Positions 7,986 to 17,581 of a stretch of 64,000 nt of DNA are shown here, piece by piece; position 1 is the first letter of the stretch, and the number at the start of each line of letters is the position of its first letter. Made by a program: the position numbers and the translations under genes. Source of the DNA: an uncultured Saprospiraceae bacterium. GTDB lineage: Bacteria > Bacteroidota > Bacteroidia > Chitinophagales > Saprospiraceae. Below the pieces are notes generated by a model. That model did not search any database. It was not told where the DNA came from and saw nothing but the letters and a program-made list of their open reading frames with translations. The stretch spans positions 22,156-86,155 of the forward strand of contig CALFWW010000101.1 in assembly GCA_937928575.1 (NCBI GenBank), in the 5' to 3' direction.

Positions 7986-8936
7986 ATGACAGCAGAAAAT
8001 AATGCGATTGGTCAAACGGATTTTAAATTTCCAGGTCAAACTAAATTTTACAGAGGAAAAGTTCGGGATGTTTACACGATAGGCGATACATTGGTGATGG
8101 TGGCTTCGGATCGTATTTCCGCATTCGATCATGTCCTTCCAAAACCTATCCCATACAAAGGGCAAGTATTGAATCAGCTGGCCGCCTATTTTCTGAATGC
8201 AACAAAAGATATAGTGCCTAATTGGGTTATCGCATCTCCCGATCCTAATGTGACAATTGGTCACGCCTGTAATCCTATTCCGATTGAAATGGTAATTCGT
8301 GGTTATTTGGTGGGGCATGCTTGGCGGGAATATAAAGCAGGTAAGCGAATGATCTGTGGAGTGCCAATGCCTGACGGAATGAAAGAGAATGATCCGTTTC
8401 CGACTCCAATCATTACACCTGCTACTAAAGCGGAAGAAGGACACGATGAAGATATTTCAAAAGCAGCAATTTTATCTAGAGGTATTGTATTAGAAAATGA
8501 CTATGAATTGTTAGAAAAATACACTCATGCTCTTTATCAGCGGGGCACTGAAATGGCTGCAAAACAAGATTTGATTTTGGTAGATACAAAATATGAATTT
8601 GGAAAAAAAGGAGAAGACATTTTTCTAATTGACGAAATTCATACACCTGATAGTTCCCGCTATTTTTATAAAGAAGGATATCTAGAAAGACAAGAAAAAG
8701 GGGAGCGCCAAAAGCAATTGTCTAAAGAGTTTGTAAGAGAGTGGTTGATGAAAAATGGATTCCAAGGTAAAGAAGGGCAGCTAATGCCGTTCATGACGAG
8801 TGATTTTGTGGCGTTGGTCTCCGAGCGATATATCGAGTTATTTGAAAAGGTGACGGGTGAAAAATTTATTAAAGCAGCTATTAGTGATGTTGAGGAGCGC
8901 ATCGAGGGGAATGTTTTGGGGTATTTTAGTAGATGA
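7986..8936 (+). CDS. purC: phosphoribosylaminoimidazole-succinocarboxamide synthase
   Basis: SAICAR synthase ligates aspartate to CAIR with ATP in step 8 of purine synthesis (cytosol). Diagnostic segments are [10 protein letters not shown] (nucleotide-binding strand), [36 protein letters not shown] and LVDTKYEFG...[10 protein letters not shown]. At ~316 residues it matches the longer, yeast Ade1-like form used by Bacteroidota rather than the ~240-residue E. coli form. The frame is open 60 bp further upstream (to 7926), but the ATG at 7986 ([10 protein letters not shown]) fits the family start. It is a single gene, not in a pur cluster here. Confidence 0.95.
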   Translation: MTAENNAIGQTDFKFPGQTKFYRGKVRDVYTIGDTLVMVASDRISAFDHVLPKPIPYKGQVLNQLAAYFLNATKDIVPNWVIASPDPNVTIGHACNPIPIEMVIRGYLVGHAWREYKAGKRMICGVPMPDGMKENDPFPTPIITPATKAEEGHDEDISKAAILSRGIVLENDYELLEKYTHALYQRGTEMAAKQDLILVDTKYEFGKKGEDIFLIDEIHTPDSSRYFYKEGYLERQEKGERQKQLSKEFVREWLMKNGFQGKEGQLMPFMTSDFVALVSERYIELFEKVTGEKFIKAAISDVEERIEGNVLGYFSR

Positions 8937-9633
8937 GTAAGTAGGGAGTGCTTTGGCGCGTGAGTGCGTGAGTACTATGACTACCCACAACTATAATGTT
9001 AAATTTAAGCATCTTGCCCTCACGTCCTTCCCGCGCGTCAATGTAATGGAAATAGGCTTCATATTGTTATAGTTATTCTGAATTTTGCAATATGCGCTTG
9101 TCATTCTGAGTATAGGCGATATACTCGTCCAGATTAAACAATTTTTAATTGGCATAGAGTCGAAGAATCAAGCGTACTTGGATTTTACTATTTCGACCGT
9201 GCCTTGAGTAATTGATATTTGAGCTAGCGGAGAAATCTATTTACTTGAATCAATTTTACATCAAAATCCATGTTCAGAGTTCTCAGATTTCTCCACAGCT
9301 CACTCACTTAAGCAAATACATGGTCGAAATTTAAAATCCTGCCAACCTCTTGATTCTTCGATTCCATCCCGAGTTTCTCCCGGGATTTCACTCAGAATGA
9401 CAAGAGGTAAATTAAATATTATTCTGATAAAAATTGACTTACTCTAAATTTTAACTGTCGAAAATCCTTAATTCCATGACATTGCCCAACGTGTTCCTCC
9501 TCCTTTTAGAAAAGGAGGAGCCTATCCGAAGGATTAGAAGGTAGATACTGCGAACCCAGATCAAAAGATCAAAAGGTGGATACCAAAAACCCAAATCAAG
9601 AAAAGCAAATCTAACCTTTAATGATTATCTTAA
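8937..9633. repeat. gene-free stretch containing a ~308-bp foldback repeat (9097-9404)
   Basis: The outer ends CTTGTCATTCTGAG (9097-9110) and CTCAGAATGACAAG (9391-9404) are exact reverse complements. Further inside, GTCGAAGAATCAAG pairs with CTTGATTCTTCGAT, ATTTCGACCGTG with CATGGTCGAAAT, and GAGCTAGCGGAGAAATCT with AGATTTCTCCACAGCTC. A degenerate half copy lies at ~3122-3272. Upstream, 8941-9030 is a shorter inverted pair of GCGCGTGAGTGCGTGAG-like words. No ORF or RNA gene is recognised. Confidence 0.8.
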
Positions 9634-10833
9634 TCACCCATTCACAAATTCTTCCAAATACCCAAAAGTATCCGTCAAAGCCCCATTTTTAGTAATACTC
9701 GCACGTTTAATCACTGCACTATCTCTCAATAATAATTCTTTGATGATGAACTCCGAAAACTGATTGCCAAAAGATTCAGAAGCATCTCGAGGTAATTCAT
9801 TTGGCAAGTTGTCAATGGTCATCATGTCTATCACATTTTCTCCATGAGGATCGACTTCTTGTTCCGTTTGTGGGTCATAACCAAAAATCGGATTGGCAAT
9901 GGTTGATGCCTTTAAAGTAGAAGGGATGGATGAGATTGGGGCGATATCACAAGTGACGTCTCCGATGACTTTGATATTAAATTTGTCGGACTTCATTTCT
10001 TCTTTTGTAAAAAATGTAGGAGCTTTGTTATCCCAAAAAATACCATTAATCATGATATCTGCTACCTCTGTGTAGGATTGGAATTTACTAACAAAATCTT
10101 TTGGGTTTGAATAAAAATCAGTGTTCATAAAAGGAGCCCCATCTTTATGTGCTACATAATTCTGACAATCTAATTGCGTAAAAACGATTTCCTCATATTC
10201 TTTTGTTAAGAAATCGAAAGGGATGACTTTCTTGATCCCCATATCTTGCAAGACTTTGACTGCACCAGAAGCCACCCGTCCAGAGCCTGTAAGTACAATT
10301 TTTACTTTTGGGAATTCTGTTTTTTTATAAATTGAAATGGCCTCAGCATAATCATGACAATCTTTTAATCGCTTCAAGTTGGGTTGTCCAGTCCGTTTGC
10401 CATAGGTGTACAAAGCATTGTGTGCACCGACCATGCCAGCGAACACACCGAAAGCAATCAATCGCTGATTTTTGGCATTGGTCAACAATTCATAATCCAC
10501 CATATGGATGTTTTTTTCTAAAAAAGCTTTTAATAATTTTCGATTGTACACCTGCTTTTTATGGGTGTGTGAGAAGAAGAGATATTGTTTACCTGGAATC
10601 AGTTGTTCAATTGGCACCTCTTTAACACCAAGTAAAATATCTCGATCCGTTAAATCTTCTTGTAATGTGACACCAGCCTGCACGAATTCTTCATCTTTGT
10701 AGCATCTAGTTGGAGAAGGTTGGACGACCAAATCTATATTATACTGTTCAATTAATTTTTTACACTGGATAGGAATTAAGGGTACACGTGCATCATTTGG
10801 AACCTTTCCTTCGCGAATTATGCCAATTTTCAT
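9634..10833 (-). CDS. saccharopine dehydrogenase / alanine dehydrogenase-family oxidoreductase
   Basis: A 399-residue enzyme with an AlaDH/PNT N-terminal domain (KIGIIREGKVPNDARVPLIP, residues 2-21) and a C-terminal NAD-binding Rossmann domain (KIVLTGSGRVASGAVKVL, ~178-195). Lys71 in GVKEVP and His89/His91 in SHTHKKQ fit the catalytic Lys/His pair of NAD-dependent saccharopine dehydrogenase (Lys1 type), and GDVTCDIAPISS is also typical of that group. The likely reaction is saccharopine + NAD = lysine + 2-oxoglutarate, or a related amino-acid dehydrogenation. No lysine pathway partner is adjacent, so the substrate is uncertain. The gene is monocistronic. Confidence 0.85.
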   Translation of the reverse strand: MKIGIIREGKVPNDARVPLIPIQCKKLIEQYNIDLVVQPSPTRCYKDEEFVQAGVTLQEDLTDRDILLGVKEVPIEQLIPGKQYLFFSHTHKKQVYNRKLLKAFLEKNIHMVDYELLTNAKNQRLIAFGVFAGMVGAHNALYTYGKRTGQPNLKRLKDCHDYAEAISIYKKTEFPKVKIVLTGSGRVASGAVKVLQDMGIKKVIPFDFLTKEYEEIVFTQLDCQNYVAHKDGAPFMNTDFYSNPKDFVSKFQSYTEVADIMINGIFWDNKAPTFFTKEEMKSDKFNIKVIGDVTCDIAPISSIPSTLKASTIANPIFGYDPQTEQEVDPHGENVIDMMTIDNLPNELPRDASESFGNQFSEFIIKELLLRDSAVIKRASITKNGALTDTFGYLEEFVNG

Positions 10834-11144
10834 AGTAAGTCTTGAGTATTAATGAATTTCAAAATTAAGAATAATCTCAAGTAATTATTTGCAATGTCAC
10901 AACTGAATTGATATGTGCATAATTTATTTTTTAATGCGATTATTACATTGTTTTGGGTAGGTTGTGACAGTCAAAAGTTGGTCCGTTGGCACAGTAGTTG
11001 AAACTGTATAGGTATACAGCAATTGATAAAAATTAATTGAATAATTAATTGAATAATTAATAAGGCTGATAAAAATCTTATCTATAACTAAGATTAAAAA
11101 GTAAAAAGTTCTACTTGTTTTGTTTTTGGAATTCTCATGATTGC

Positions 11145-11179
11145 AATCGCTCTTCTAACTTGGAAGGGCGATTTTTTTT
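11145..11179 (+). terminator. orphan intrinsic terminator
   Basis: AATCGCTCTTC - TAACTTG - GAAGGGCGATT followed by eight T residues. It points along the + strand although both flanking genes are on the - strand. Confidence 0.7.
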
Positions 11180-11495
11180 ATGGTTGGAGGTCGATGCGCT
11201 TTACCCATCCTAGATATGATGTCTTCCTGTTGGGACTTTTTTTACTTTTTTTTAAAAAACTTCAAATTTGGGTGATAACGTTTTGACAATTCTGGTACTT
11301 AGTTGTTGGGTGGGTAACCGAACACGCTCTAATTTTGGTCCCATTGAGTTTTGAAACGCTCACTCTAATGCGTTAGAGCTATTGGACTGCTTCATTTATG
11401 AGGCAGTTCTTCAAAAAAACAGATTGTACTCATAGAAAATAGTTAATTCGCTCTCTAATATTTTCAAAATCTCTCTTTACTTGTTTTAACAAGAT

Positions 11496-11527
11496 AGAAT
11501 CGTTCATACATTGGGCGGTTCTTTTTT
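11496..11527 (+). terminator. second orphan terminator-like hairpin
   Basis: AGAATCG - 13-nt loop - CGGTTCT, then TTTTT. A weak seven-pair stem on the + strand, next to the 3' end of the OmpA-like gene, which runs the other way. Confidence 0.4.
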
Positions 11528-11557
11528 ATTGAAACAAAGCTATTCGAAAAGTAGAAA

Positions 11558-12718
11558 TTATTTTCTAACCAATATTTTCACATCAACTCTTCTTGCATTA
11601 GAATCATCGGTTGCATTGTAATCGATTCCATGGTATTCCGAAAAGATGTGGGTTGCATGAACTCCGAGTTCCATCAAAAATCTCTTTACTGTTTCTGTTC
11701 TTCTCAAAGACAACTCTTGATTGTAAAGAGGACTTCCTTTGGAGCTGGTATATCCAGCAATCAAGACATCGAGTCGATCATCTTGTTTTAATAAGTTAGC
11801 GATGTAACGGATTGTATTTTTTGCATCCTCTGTCAAAGTATGGGATGCGTTGGCAAATAAAATCTGAGAAGTTTCCCTTCCTTTTATCACCCTATTTAAA
11901 TAGTCATAATTTGTGTTTGTATTGTTAGAAATTGTGTTGGTCTGAATGGTTTCTTTGGTATGGGTTGATTTTGTTTTATCAATTTCAGCAATCATGTTCT
12001 TGATGTCTCTCAATTCTTTTTCAAATTGTTTGGTATCGGTTGTGCCTTGAGACTTATTGAGTTTGTTTTCCAAATTTTGAATAGAACGGCTCATATCAGT
12101 CATTTGCTTTTCCAATACACGCGTATCATTTTTTGAAGGAGAAGTTGAAGCTATTTTCTGTTCCATTGCGTTGATTGAGCGATTCATTTCATTCATGTTT
12201 TTGGCCAACTGCTCGTACAATTCAACATTTTCCGAATTATTTTCGGGCGCTCTTACGATGATTGGTTCTTTGGTTTCTTGATTTGGGATTGATCCAATGT
12301 CTGTTTTAAGTTTATTTATCTCACTTAAAATATCGGCTTTCATTTTATTCAATTCTCTACGGTTGAATTCAGAATTGTCATTTCTTGGAGTCGCCTGCTT
12401 TCTTTGAAGTTCAGTCAACATGCGCTCGATATTTTCAGATTGCTGATCAGAAAAATTGGTCGATGGAGTAGTGTTTGCTTGATTTTGAGTCGTACTTCTT
12501 CTTCTCTTGTAAATTGTCTTTTTCTTGTGCATTTGAATTTGACGATACATCAAATACTGTTGGTAGGACATTTTTTGCCTTTTAGCCACTACCAATTTTG
12601 AGATTAATGATTTTAGCTCATCCGGATTCATATCTACGTAAGAGGTAGATTCATTTTGAGCATTCAAACAATTTGACAACAAGCTAAATACGATAAGTGA
12701 GAATACTAATTTTTTCAT
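11558..12718 (-). CDS. OmpA-family protein with long coiled coil (386 aa)
   Basis: Signal peptide at residues 1-20 (ending CLNAQ). Residues ~35-270 are Gln/Asn/Lys-rich with long heptad stretches (NRSINAMEQKIAS, QMTDMSRSIQNLENKL), predicted coiled coil. The C-terminal ~100 residues are an OmpA/MotB peptidoglycan-binding domain (ILFANASHTLTEDAKNTI, IAGYTSSKGSPLYNQELSLRR, NARRVDVKIL) with the Asp/Arg pair that binds diaminopimelate. It probably links the cell wall to the outer membrane. It lies 93 bp downstream of the multi-barrel outer membrane protein gene on the same strand and probably works with it. Confidence 0.87.
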   Translation of the reverse strand: MKKLVFSLIVFSLLSNCLNAQNESTSYVDMNPDELKSLISKLVVAKRQKMSYQQYLMYRQIQMHKKKTIYKRRRSTTQNQANTTPSTNFSDQQSENIERMLTELQRKQATPRNDNSEFNRRELNKMKADILSEINKLKTDIGSIPNQETKEPIIVRAPENNSENVELYEQLAKNMNEMNRSINAMEQKIASTSPSKNDTRVLEKQMTDMSRSIQNLENKLNKSQGTTDTKQFEKELRDIKNMIAEIDKTKSTHTKETIQTNTISNNTNTNYDYLNRVIKGRETSQILFANASHTLTEDAKNTIRYIANLLKQDDRLDVLIAGYTSSKGSPLYNQELSLRRTETVKRFLMELGVHATHIFSEYHGIDYNATDDSNARRVDVKILVRK

Positions 12719-12811
12719 TGGTCGGAATTAAGTTGATACGAAAATACAGTAGCAAGCCGGAGTAGGTGTCTCCAACTTGCAAACTGTAAAAAAAATCTAA
12801 ATGATTTTATT

Positions 12812-15298
12812 CTAAAAAGGGAAACGATATCCAGCAACCAATTGGTTGTTCTTGAATAAGTTTCTTCCTGTCAAATCTACATACAATCTTCCTTTCCCGA
12901 CAGTGAGGTAAGAACCAATTAAAATATTCGTAGCTCCTCTCAGTTTTGTATCATTTTCTTGTTCGATTCTCATAGCACCTAATCCTACACCTACATATGG
13001 TTTTACAGGACCTAGTTTGTCGATAACAATCGGGTACAATATGTTAGCAGAAATTCCAAAAGTGTTGTCCGTTCCCACTCCAAAAAATGTTTCTGGCATA
13101 AATTCAAAAGATAAATTATCATTGATATTTAAATCATAGTGCCAACGCAATCCAAGATTGAAGGTATTACTTCCACCCAGGTTTAATCCTGCGAAACCAG
13201 AAGTTCCTTGGTACTTCATTTTTCTGAAAAAGCTTCCTTCTTTCAAGTCTTCTTGTACTTCAGCGGTATGACTATCATCAATAAATTTTTCATCAAAGTC
13301 ACGATCTGCTAACTTTTTTCTTTCTTTTCCTTCTTTATTCTCAGTCTTACTTCTTTTACGTCTTTTCTTTTCGTCCTGAACTCTTTGCTTTTTAGACTTC
13401 TTGATTTCCTTCTCCATCTTTTCTATCTGCTTATCTTTGTCATCCAACTTCTTGTTCATACGCTCTAGAATTTCCAGCATTTGTTCATTCATCTCTTTTT
13501 GTTCGTCAGATAAACCACCATAATTGCCTTGATTATTTCTCAAATTGTCAATCCTGGAATTGACATCCGTTCCTTTTTTGTCACCTCTTTTAGTGCGCTT
13601 GGTCGTTTTACCATTCTCATCAATTTCAATTTCTTCGATGTCCATACGCATTTGATCTTGAAACATCCATGGCATTGGTTGCGGTTGTTGGTTGACACCT
13701 TGTAAGATTTCTTCTATCAAGTTTTCAAATTCACCTGGCGTCATTCTAATCACACTTTGAGAATTATTGTTGGTGATTTCAACTGGTGGGGTAGGAGTCG
13801 CTGTCATAGCAACTTTTTCAGCTTCCTTTTTCGCTCTTCTTTTTTCGCGACGGCTTAATTCTTCAACAACTGCTTCCGCTTCCTCTTTTTCATCCATTAG
13901 TTCAGCCGCTTTCTCATCATCATCAGCTGCTAGCGCTTCATCCAATTTTGATTCCAACTCAGCGATTCTATCTTCATATTCCGATTTCAATAAAGCAGCT
14001 TGTTTGTCATTCTCAGATTGTGCTGCAGAAACTGCTGCCTCTTTTTCCATGTTCAGCAATTTCTCAGTTTTGGCTTTTCTTCCTAACGATAACAATACAC
14101 CTGCGCTATAATTCCAACTAGTTTGTATTTGTGATGGCTCATCAATTGCATCTAATGGGGTTCCTGATGTTAACATTGCTTTTGCGCCTCCAAATACTTT
14201 GAAGCCACGTGCAAATGGGATGGTTACACCGACTCCACCCATTGCAAAAGGTTTGTCCTCCGCTGCATAAAAGAAAGTAGTTGAATCAGGCAAAGTTCTG
14301 CTTTTACCAATGTATGCTCCCTCTTTGATATCGATTTTTCCACCACCTAAAATCAAGTATGGAATTAACCCAGTTCCTGCATTTAATTGGGTTCTGACCT
14401 CACCACCATAGATGGCGATATCATCTTGTTTTGTTAAGTCATCTTCCTGCATTCCTTGCCAGTAGAACGCTCGCAATCCAACGTAAGGACCAAAATCAAA
14501 ACCAGCGCTACCACCAGCATATCTTGTTTCTCTATACGTTAAATCATCATCCCATCTGATAAGACCCACGGTTGGTTCGACGGTCAAACTTAACCCTTTG
14601 TACCCGTTTGAAAAATTGTTCATATAGGCTTTGTCCAATTCGGTCATTTTACCCGGTCTTCTTCCTCCGAGGTATAATTGAAGAGAAGCTAATGCTGACC
14701 AGTTTTGCAATTCTTCCAATCCGTAATCAGCGTCTTGAATGTTGTAAGTCAGTTTATCCTCTGGTGACATCAGGTACTGAATGGTGTTGTAGCGATACGC
14801 TGTATTTTTTCCTTCGAGGGATAGCGTCAAACGATCTCCAACACTCAAAACAATTCCTGCACCGATACTCAAATAAATTTGTTTGTTGGTGTCGAAAGTG
14901 TCCAATTGGATAGATTGAATTCCAGTACCAGCAGTGATGTAAGGAAGTAGTTTTCCTCTGCTAAGATTTAATTTCATTTCGCCTCCCCATCTTGTCATTT
15001 CTACATCACGTCCCATGAATAAACTATCCACATAGTTCGGTATTTCAAATCCAGCAAATGAAGTTTTCTGATCTAATGTTTGCATATAGGATCCTCGTAA
15101 TTCAAAATTTTGACCAAAGCCAAATCCTAATTTTCCGCCGACCATATAACTGTCTTCAAGTCCTGCACGGTCATCCCACCAGACTCTTTCAGCAGTGGGA
15201 GAGATCGTATAACTAATTCCAGATACTTGCGCCAATATTGAATTGCTATATATAAATAACAATAAAAATACGGATGTTTTGATAATAAAATTTTTCAT
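12812..15298 (-). CDS. outer membrane protein with duplicated barrel domains and coiled coil (828 aa)
   Basis: Signal peptide at residues 1-24. Two homologous beta-rich domains follow, at ~25-205 (YTISPTAERVWWDD...) and ~232-410 (LTVEPTVGLIRWDD...); both contain VGG/AGG-GFGFG strands, WGGE/YGGE and an LPYI/IPYL segment, so they are an internal duplication. Residues ~415-700 are highly charged coiled coil (EDRIAELESKLDEALAADDD; EKMEKEIKKSKKQR) with basic runs. The last ~125 residues form a third, separate barrel-like segment ending in the typical outer membrane C-terminal Phe (GYRFPF). It is predicted to be outer membrane located, with coiled coils reaching into the periplasm. The role is unknown; the downstream OmpA-like gene suggests an envelope-scaffold function. 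Confidence 0.78.
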   Translation of the reverse strand: MKNFIIKTSVFLLLFIYSNSILAQVSGISYTISPTAERVWWDDRAGLEDSYMVGGKLGFGFGQNFELRGSYMQTLDQKTSFAGFEIPNYVDSLFMGRDVEMTRWGGEMKLNLSRGKLLPYITAGTGIQSIQLDTFDTNKQIYLSIGAGIVLSVGDRLTLSLEGKNTAYRYNTIQYLMSPEDKLTYNIQDADYGLEELQNWSALASLQLYLGGRRPGKMTELDKAYMNNFSNGYKGLSLTVEPTVGLIRWDDDLTYRETRYAGGSAGFDFGPYVGLRAFYWQGMQEDDLTKQDDIAIYGGEVRTQLNAGTGLIPYLILGGGKIDIKEGAYIGKSRTLPDSTTFFYAAEDKPFAMGGVGVTIPFARGFKVFGGAKAMLTSGTPLDAIDEPSQIQTSWNYSAGVLLSLGRKAKTEKLLNMEKEAAVSAAQSENDKQAALLKSEYEDRIAELESKLDEALAADDDEKAAELMDEKEEAEAVVEELSRREKRRAKKEAEKVAMTATPTPPVEITNNNSQSVIRMTPGEFENLIEEILQGVNQQPQPMPWMFQDQMRMDIEEIEIDENGKTTKRTKRGDKKGTDVNSRIDNLRNNQGNYGGLSDEQKEMNEQMLEILERMNKKLDDKDKQIEKMEKEIKKSKKQRVQDEKKRRKRSKTENKEGKERKKLADRDFDEKFIDDSHTAEVQEDLKEGSFFRKMKYQGTSGFAGLNLGGSNTFNLGLRWHYDLNINDNLSFEFMPETFFGVGTDNTFGISANILYPIVIDKLGPVKPYVGVGLGAMRIEQENDTKLRGATNILIGSYLTVGKGRLYVDLTGRNLFKNNQLVAGYRFPF

Positions 15299-15663
15299 GT
15301 TTTAATTTTAATCCTTATAGTTTTTCAAATATGTATTAATACAAAATGAAGTCGTTACTCCATTTGCTTAGTTTAATCTTAGTCTTATATTCTAGATGGG
15401 AATTTGTGGTTTAGCCTAAAAAATAGTTCTGTTGCCCTTACATTTAAAATGCAAAAGAAATACCTTGTTGCTAATTATATCTTCTCATAAGTCCTCGTAG
15501 GGTTGAGAATTATCAATGAAGAAATTCTCGAAAACTGATCCAAACCTACAACGTATGTCATATTGATTTGTTAGCAAAAATCGTATGTTTTTTGTTGAAT
15601 AATCGGATTTACACAGGAAAAAGTTTTGGCGTAATGAGTTGTAAGTGATTGACTTCGAATTAC
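15299..15663. other. intergenic stretch, nothing recognised
   Basis: AT-rich DNA between galK and the outer membrane protein gene, holding the promoter of the latter. A loose inverted pair is present near 15492-15555 (GTAGGGTTGAGAATT and AATTCTC...AAACCTAC). No ORF or RNA gene is seen. Confidence 0.4.
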
Positions 15664-16806
15664 TTATAGATTATCATAAGTTATGTGATCTACTCCTTTC
15701 CCGATATTTACAGGAATGACATTGGCTTCAAGACCTGTTTTTTGTTTGTAAAATGCGGTGATGACTTCAATTTTATTTTGTGCAGTTTCCTTCTCCAACA
15801 GATTGATGGTGCATCCACCAAAACCTCCACCCATCATACGCGCACCGAGTACATTATTTTGCTTTGCAAGTGCAACCAATAAATCTGTTTCGTCACAACT
15901 TACTTGGAATTGTTTACTTAATCCCTCATGAGTTTCGTACAATGCTTTCCCAATTGCTGTCACATTTAACTCGATCAATTTGGCAGCACAATATTTGACT
16001 CTCTGAAATTCTTCGACAACGTAAATACCTTGTTGATGCTCATTGGCGGTTAATTGTTCTTTCACCTCATCTACCATATGGTGTTTCACATTTTGCCAAG
16101 AAGGAATGTTCTCGTATCGGTCTTGAATGGCACGGATAATCTTTTCACAAGTACGACGACGGTCATTATAAGGAGTGCCGATTAATTCATGTTTGATGTT
16201 GGAGTTGATTAAATACAAGGCATGCTTTCTAAGTTTCAGGTCAACATACTGATGCGTCTCATTTTTGCAATCCAATAAAATGGCTTTGTCTTTCATGCCA
16301 AACATGACAGCATATTGATCCATTAACCCACAATTGACACCAATCGCGTGTTCAACTTGTTGAGCAAACTTCGCGATTTCAAGTCGGGTCATTCCCCATT
16401 CATTCAACTCATTGAGTCCATATAGGTACCCACAACATAATGCAGCCGAAGAAGAGATGCCTGCACCTACTGGTAAGTTTGAAATAATTTTGCAGGAAAC
16501 AGATTGGTGCCACATTTCCTTTTCCTTCATTAATTGATGAATAGCTTCGAAGTAAGCTGCCCACCCACTTGTTTGTTTCGAACCGTCAATTTCAATCGTC
16601 TCTCCAAAATCTATGGATTGAATCGAGGTTGGGTTTGCTTCTTTTTTAGTGAAGCCCAAATAAATGGCTTTATCGATGGCAGCAGGTAAAACGAACCCAT
16701 CATTGTAGTCGATATGTTCGCCAATAATATTGATACGACCTGGAGCACTGACGATCAAGTGGGTATCTTTGAAATGACTTTTTAGCTTTTCCTTGATGGC
16801 ATTCAT
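15664..16806 (-). CDS. galK: galactokinase
   Basis: GHMP kinase that phosphorylates galactose to galactose 1-phosphate in the Leloir pathway. The galactokinase signature GRINIIGEHIDYNDGFVLP lies near the N-terminus, the ATP-binding motif LPVGAGISSSAAL follows at ~120, and the C-terminal motif GGGFGGCTINL is at ~335. The length (~380 aa) is normal. The frame is open to 16842, but the ATG at 16806 (MNAIKEKLKSHF) gives the family-typical N-terminus; an alternative start is 16812. No other gal genes are adjacent. The upstream lipoprotein gene is divergent. Confidence 0.95.
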   Translation of the reverse strand: MNAIKEKLKSHFKDTHLIVSAPGRINIIGEHIDYNDGFVLPAAIDKAIYLGFTKKEANPTSIQSIDFGETIEIDGSKQTSGWAAYFEAIHQLMKEKEMWHQSVSCKIISNLPVGAGISSSAALCCGYLYGLNELNEWGMTRLEIAKFAQQVEHAIGVNCGLMDQYAVMFGMKDKAILLDCKNETHQYVDLKLRKHALYLINSNIKHELIGTPYNDRRRTCEKIIRAIQDRYENIPSWQNVKHHMVDEVKEQLTANEHQQGIYVVEEFQRVKYCAAKLIELNVTAIGKALYETHEGLSKQFQVSCDETDLLVALAKQNNVLGARMMGGGFGGCTINLLEKETAQNKIEVITAFYKQKTGLEANVIPVNIGKGVDHITYDNL

Positions 16807-16938
16807 GGGCATGAAGATAAGCAAAAAGGGGTGGGTGTTCAAAAATATAACTTCTGCGTTTTGAGCATTTGAATACCTAGCTTATGAGCATTTCGGTTAT
16901 GGCACTTTACTTGAAGTATTGTGAGTAAAATATACTTT

Positions 16939-17541
16939 ATGAGATCACTTTTAATGGCTTTTTTGATGGTTTTATGTGTAGGTTCCTGCAGTGATAGCGC
17001 TTCTACAGAGAAAGCACCAGAGCAGGTGTTGTCATTGGAAGAACAGATTGATCTAAAAAAGAAAACAGAATTGGCATCCGGAATTATCAATGACATAGTG
17101 ATTCTAGATCACGTATTTGGGATGACCAAGAAAGAAGTGTATCAACATAAAAATAAATTATTTAAGAAAAAGAAGATATACGGGATTTATAAAACAAAAA
17201 ACACCCGTATTTTTGCATATGACTTAAAGACCGAGCATTTTGATAAACTCACATTATATTTCGATGCTTATTTTCACAATGATGAAATGTATCGGATGGA
17301 ATGTATTCCCAAATTGAAAAAGAATGAGGATTTAAAGAAAGTCCAATCTGACTTGGTTGATTTGTATGAAATAAAATATGGGGCCGCACATTTTGAAATT
17401 CCTCAAGATACCGTAAAGAATTTTTATTCCAACTTATGGATTAACGGAAATCAGGCAATTGAGATTGAACGAAATGAGGAAGAGGTGATTATTTCTTATA
17501 CCGATTTGAATCGCCAATTGAAGAAGTTGAATGACATATAA
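16939..17541 (+). CDS. putative lipoprotein (~200 aa), unknown function
   Basis: The frame opens at a GTG (16921), but the ATG at 16939 (MRSLLMAFLMVLCVGSC) gives a compact lipoprotein signal with lipobox VGSC, so it is chosen. The mature domain is compact alpha/beta with Lys-rich strands (FGMTKKEVYQHKNKLFKKKKIYGIY, cut here for brevity). No enzyme motif is visible and I do not recognise a family. It is divergently arranged with galK, whose preferred ATG is ~130 bp away, and is followed by a convergent transglutaminase-like gene after 40 bp. Confidence 0.72.
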   Translation: MRSLLMAFLMVLCVGSCSDSASTEKAPEQVLSLEEQIDLKKKTELASGIINDIVILDHVFGMTKKEVYQHKNKLFKKKKIYGIYKTKNTRIFAYDLKTEHFDKLTLYFDAYFHNDEMYRMECIPKLKKNEDLKKVQSDLVDLYEIKYGAAHFEIPQDTVKNFYSNLWINGNQAIEIERNEEEVIISYTDLNRQLKKLNDI

Positions 17542-17581
17542 GTTGTTTTTTAAAAAAGAAATTATTTTGTTAGATACTCGC

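Larger units (their letters stand above)
10834..11557. other. gene-free stretch with candidate small RNA gene (10986-11179)
   Basis: No protein gene. TTGGCAC-AGTAG-TTGAA (10986-11002) resembles a sigma-54 -24/-12 promoter, though it has GA in place of the -12 GC. About 140 bp downstream is a good + strand terminator (11145-11179). The region between contains a direct repeat AATTAATTGAAT (around 11033-11060). This could be a ~175-nt non-coding RNA, but transcription is not shown. A second + strand hairpin with a T run lies at 11496-11527. Confidence 0.35.

Noticed and set aside
10986..11002. Confident sigma-54 promoter
   Set aside because: The -12 element has GA, not GC, and no rpoN or enhancer site is visible, so it is listed only as a candidate.
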